DNA of 8,351 nucleotides from Planctomycetota bacterium. Its GTDB lineage: Bacteria; Planctomycetota; Phycisphaerae; FEN-1346. Below are positions 5,132-8,351 of the stretch, piece after piece. Below the pieces are notes generated by a model. That model was given only the letters and a program-made list of their open reading frames with translations. It was not told where the DNA came from and made no database searches. The stretch spans positions 1 to 8,351 of the forward strand of contig JAPLMO010000283.1 of assembly GCA_026386995.1 (NCBI GenBank), read 5' to 3'. The translations under genes and the position numbers were made by a program. How positions within the stretch are numbered: position 1 is the first letter of the stretch; every line of letters begins with the position of its first letter.

Positions 5132-6616
5132 CTACTTCGCCGTCATCTCGATGACCGTCACCGAGTGGGCCGGGAACGTGTGCTCGAACCGCTCGCCTGC
5201 GCCGCCCGCGGTCGTCTCGACAATCTTGACGTTGATCGGCGGCGCGGGCGTAACCGACTGAAACGATCGTCCGTCGTCGTTGTGCGCCAGGTAGTCCGGC
5301 CCGTTTAGCAGTGCCACCTTTGCCTCTGCCGCCGGGCGGAAACCCCGCACGGCAATGCCTGCCGCAATCGGCCCGTCGGGCTTCTTGTTGATCACCATGA
5401 GGGTGAGCCGCTTGCGGGCCGCATCGCGCGAGGCGTAGGCCGCCAGGTACGGCGCCTCGGCGCCGGTGTAGTTGAGCATCTCGTGCCAGGTCTTCGCTGG
5501 GGCAAACGTTCCGCCGCCGGCGACCTGCGCGTCGACCAGCGCCGCACCGGCCATGTGCTTCGTCCAGAGTTTGATAGCCATGGCCTTGGGTCGCACCGTT
5601 ACGCCATTCCACGGGTTGCCACCCCACCCTTCAGCCTTGCACCAGCCGGGGATAAGGCCGAAAATCTTCTCCTGGAAGTTGTAGTTACAGGCGATCTTGA
5701 CGTCGGCCAGGATGAATCGGCCCATGCAATCGGCCGCGAAAAGCGCGTTGGCGAGCGATTGCTGCCCCGGTTCCTTCGCGAAAATGCCCCATTCCAGGTA
5801 ACAGACCTCGATGTTGCGGCCGGGAACGCACTCGCGGACCATCTGGCGAAACGCCTTGACGTCTTCGGGAATCCGCAAGGGGCTGGACGTGATGAGGTTC
5901 CAGTCGGGCGCCCCGGAGTTGGACCGCCCGGCGTACCAGTGGAGGTCGATGAAGTCGATGTCCTCGCCGGCCGCACGCAGGATCGGCTGTGCCCACTTGC
6001 CGGTGCGGTTCTCGTAGGCGTTGCCGAAGTCCATGCCGACCTTGATCGAGGGGTCGGCCGCCTTCATGGCCCTGGAGAACTTGCGGATGCACGCAACATA
6101 GTTGTCGGGGTTCTTCAGCGGCTCTTCGTAGTACACCTCGTTGCCCAGGCACCAGTGCGTTATGCCCAGACCCTGCGCCTTGGCGTATCTGACCCATTCG
6201 ACGGCCGCCTCAACGGTGCAGTTCTCGACGCACACGCAGGCCGTGATGGCGCAGCCGGTTTCCTTGGCAAAGGCGACCGCGTTCTTGAAGTCGCCCAGGT
6301 AACTGGCGGCCAGATTGTGGCCTGCCCCCTTGCCGGTGGCGCTGCCCCAGCCGTCACCGGGCTTCTGGAGGAAGTAATATGAGCCCGCATCAGGATATCG
6401 GAAGATCGTCAGCCCCGTGTCGCGGATGAACGCCTTGACGGCATCGGTCGACTCGTCGTTGGCGTGAAGGTTCGTGCCGAAGACCCGCGGATCGATCGGC
6501 GCGATGTCTTTGGCCGCATCAATCGTGATGGTCGCCTGGGCCTGGCCGTACGCCGGCGCGCACATGGCGCAGGCAAGAACCGACATGAGAGCCGCAAGCC
6601 TGCATAATCCGGTCAT
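5132..6616 (-). CDS. Secreted clan GH-A glycosidase, alpha-L-arabinofuranosidase-like (GH51/GH39 type)
   Basis: The 494-aa product starts at ATG 6616 with GAGGT (6624-6628) 7 nt upstream. Residues 1-24 form a Sec signal peptide (cleavage likely after AYG). The mature protein begins with a beta-strand segment (ATITIDAA, PIDPRVFGTNLH) typical of GH51-like enzymes. The TIM barrel shows HWCLGNE (154-160), where N159-E160 is the expected acid/base pair, IDLHWYAG (223-230), and YLEWG (273-277), where E275 is the expected nucleophile. Both catalytic Glu are therefore present and a retaining mechanism is expected. The last 90 residues resemble the C-terminal beta-sandwich of arabinofuranosidases (LTLMVINK, ending HTFPAHSVTVIEM). 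About 11 Cys in the mature part is high for such an enzyme. The likely role is releasing arabinose or a similar sugar from plant or algal polysaccharide, but linkage specificity is unproven. It starts 5 nt after the stop of the upstream gene, with its ribosome site at that gene's end, so the two are translationally coupled. Confidence 0.8.
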   Translation of the reverse strand: MTGLCRLAALMSVLACAMCAPAYGQAQATITIDAAKDIAPIDPRVFGTNLHANDESTDAVKAFIRDTGLTIFRYPDAGSYYFLQKPGDGWGSATGKGAGHNLAASYLGDFKNAVAFAKETGCAITACVCVENCTVEAAVEWVRYAKAQGLGITHWCLGNEVYYEEPLKNPDNYVACIRKFSRAMKAADPSIKVGMDFGNAYENRTGKWAQPILRAAGEDIDFIDLHWYAGRSNSGAPDWNLITSSPLRIPEDVKAFRQMVRECVPGRNIEVCYLEWGIFAKEPGQQSLANALFAADCMGRFILADVKIACNYNFQEKIFGLIPGWCKAEGWGGNPWNGVTVRPKAMAIKLWTKHMAGAALVDAQVAGGGTFAPAKTWHEMLNYTGAEAPYLAAYASRDAARKRLTLMVINKKPDGPIAAGIAVRGFRPAAEAKVALLNGPDYLAHNDDGRSFQSVTPAPPINVKIVETTAGGAGERFEHTFPAHSVTVIEMTAK

Positions 6617-6621
6617 TGTTC

Positions 6622-8351
6622 TTACCTCGCCGGTCCCGTGGACTCCTTCTCAACCTTCCGCTCCGCGCCAGCGATGCTGATGCGCGGGTCGCCGAAGCCG
6701 TGGTAGATGCGCAATGCCCCGCTCTCGGCGAGGGGCTTGCCGTCGAGGCTCCGCACCGTAAAGAGCGGGGCGACGACGTACGTGATCCCCCCGAACTTCA
6801 GGGCCGAGAACGCGACGAACGTCGGGCCTTCCACCAGGAACCCCGACGGCCCCAGAACGACCTCGCCGCCAGACTTCGAGTTGATGCGCAGCGGCGCCGC
6901 GGCCATATTGACGGTCACCTCGACGGCCCCCGCCCCGTCGCCGAAGACGCTGCGGCGGGCCTTGCGGTCGGCCGTCAGGAACTCGTGGCGCGTCATCGCC
7001 GCGCGCGCGGTCAGTTCGTTCAGCGGCGAGAGGACCTCGTACGTGTTCTTCAGAAACCGGTCGGTCGGGACCATCCCATCGGCCCAGCCGCCGTCGGCCC
7101 GAACGAACAGGCCCGGCCCGGCCGGCTCGGGGGCGGCCGGCGGCTTCGCCCCGGGCGGCAGGAACTCGATCTTTCCGTTCCCCACCGTGATGCGGCCGAT
7201 GGTGTAGCGGAACTCGCCGTCCATGTCGCCTTCGACCAGGAGGCGCGATTGCGGCGGGTCGGGATCAAAGACCCCCGTTCGGACATCGAACGTCCCCGCC
7301 AGCCCCTCCGGCACGGTGACCGTGAAGGGCCCCTGCGTGACCTCGCCCGGCTGCCACTCGCGCAGCGGCGGCTTGGGGCGGTAGTCGCCTTGGAACTTGA
7401 TGTGCCCCTCGGCGTCGGTGAAGTGCACCAGGACGATCCAGTCGGACGCCCCGGACGAGCCCACCTTCCAGCGGTACTTAATGGCGAACCGCCGAGGGCC
7501 GGTCTGCTTGAAGTCGGCCACCGACGGCCGCAACGGGAACGCCTTGCCGGGCGGCGCCACCTTCGGGCCCCAGTAGAGGTGCGTCGGCACGCTGTGGTAG
7601 TTCAGCGGGCGACCGATGAGAATGTGCCACAGGACATACTCGTCGGCCTTCGTGATGTCGTAGTCGTACTTGCCGTACATCGCGATGCAGTCGCGGTAGA
7701 CCATTTCGAAGAGCGGCACGGGCACGGCCCCGAGGTTCGCCACGAGGGCCTTGTCGTGATAGTACGAGCCGCCGACGCCCGTGAACCCCTCGAAGAAATC
7801 GGCGCACGGAATGGCCCACTCGCGACCGCACTCGCTGCCGAAACTGCCGAAGAGTTCGCGGGCGTACGCCGAGAGGGCCTGCTTCCACTTCAAGTCGTCG
7901 GCCCGCGTCAGGGGATGCTGGGGGTCGAAACACTCCTGGAGTCCCGCCGCATAGGTCGTGTCGATGAAGTAGGAGTCGGCGCCGGAGAGTTTTGCGACGG
8001 CCGGCAGGTTCTGCGGCCGCTTCGCCAGGTCCAGTGCCCGCTGCGAGCACGTGATGTAAGGCACACCACCCGCCCAGCGGCCGCCCGGCTGCATCTTGCC
8101 ATCGGCCCGCTTCTGGATGTAACTCTCGTTGAAGGAAGGCGCGTCGCGGTACATGTCCTGGTAATTGTCGTGCAGGCTGAGGATGTAGCCGAGTGCCCGT
8201 ATGCGATTGCAGGCGTCGGTGAACTTCGCATCGCCGCCGCATTCGGGGGCCGTCGGCAGGATGTCGGGGTGCTGGTTGTCGTAGCCGCGGTGGACCCAGC
8301 CGCCCAAGGTGAAAAGAACCCGGTCGAGTTTCAGGTCTTTCTTGAGGTGCT
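6622..8351 (-). CDS. Putative TIM-barrel glycosidase, DUF5696-like (N-terminus outside window)
   Basis: The minus-strand frame is open from the right edge to the TAA at 6622-6624, giving about 575 visible residues. A TTG at 8305-8307 is an internal Leu codon, because coding similarity continues upstream of it (LKKDLKLDRVLFTLGG). Conserved-looking barrel motifs are GGWVHRGYDNQHPDILP, LHDNYQDMYRD, YITCSQRALDLA, SYFIDTTYA (Asp codon 7960-7962) and PCADFFEGF. From memory this matches the family annotated DUF5696, found near glycoside hydrolases. The FIDTT Asp and the ADFFE acidic residues are the best catalytic candidates, by analogy only. The C-terminal 300 or so residues look like beta-rich accessory domains, with a Pro/Ala linker (KPPAAPEPAGPG) separating two of them. 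The end overlaps the ribosome-binding site of the GH-A gene. Whether the protein is secreted cannot be judged without its N-terminus. Confidence 0.75.
   Translation of the reverse strand, partial: HLKKDLKLDRVLFTLGGWVHRGYDNQHPDILPTAPECGGDAKFTDACNRIRALGYILSLHDNYQDMYRDAPSFNESYIQKRADGKMQPGGRWAGGVPYITCSQRALDLAKRPQNLPAVAKLSGADSYFIDTTYAAGLQECFDPQHPLTRADDLKWKQALSAYARELFGSFGSECGREWAIPCADFFEGFTGVGGSYYHDKALVANLGAVPVPLFEMVYRDCIAMYGKYDYDITKADEYVLWHILIGRPLNYHSVPTHLYWGPKVAPPGKAFPLRPSVADFKQTGPRRFAIKYRWKVGSSGASDWIVLVHFTDAEGHIKFQGDYRPKPPLREWQPGEVTQGPFTVTVPEGLAGTFDVRTGVFDPDPPQSRLLVEGDMDGEFRYTIGRITVGNGKIEFLPPGAKPPAAPEPAGPGLFVRADGGWADGMVPTDRFLKNTYEVLSPLNELTARAAMTRHEFLTADRKARRSVFGDGAGAVEVTVNMAAAPLRINSKSGGEVVLGPSGFLVEGPTFVAFSALKFGGITYVVAPLFTVRSLDGKPLAESGALRIYHGFGDPRISIAGAERKVEKESTGPAR

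Overview
The window looks like chromosomal DNA of a GC-rich bacterium of the Planctomycetota/PVC type, most likely a Phycisphaerae-like lineage. This is inferred from gene content, with no marker gene present. The clues are a dockerin-containing PEP-CTERM protein, a Tat-exported Gfo/Idh/MocA oxidoreductase, a DUF5696-like glycosidase, and GC-rich palindromes between genes.

Layout from left to right. Positions 1-402 (+) hold the 3' end of a secreted dockerin/PEP-CTERM protein, closed by a perfect 16-bp stem-loop at 426-461. Positions 514-1449 (-) hold a truncated Tn5/IS4-type transposase. It has lost its C-terminal third, including the third catalytic residue, and its reading frame now runs antisense into the PEP-CTERM gene. 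Its start codon and Shine-Dalgarno sequence sit in a strong stem-loop. Positions 1614-1690 carry two related stem-loops. They lie 3' of a small exported protein with two DUF5666-like repeats (1731-2225, -). A membrane-anchored diguanylate cyclase (2439-3317, +) is divergently oriented from it.

Positions 3318-3621 are a non-coding gap between convergent genes. It holds an inverted pair of near-identical 'gaatacac' palindromes and a 13-bp terminator-like hairpin. From 8351 leftward to 3622 all genes are on the minus strand: a large DUF5696-like putative glycosidase (5' end outside the window), a secreted clan GH-A glycosidase resembling alpha-L-arabinofuranosidases, and a Tat-exported Gfo/Idh/MocA oxidoreductase. 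The first two are separated by only 5 nt and are surely co-transcribed. The third follows after 112 nt and probably belongs to the same unit.

The right half reads as an extracytoplasmic carbohydrate-processing cluster: two hydrolases that could release sugars and a redox enzyme that could act on a sugar or sugar derivative. No transporter, regulator or sulfatase is visible in the window. I found no CRISPR array, tRNA, rRNA, phage gene or defence system, and nothing that I can defend as a wholly new system. The best leads are the structured transposase start, the inverted repeat pair and the DUF5696-like/GH-A/oxidoreductase cluster.
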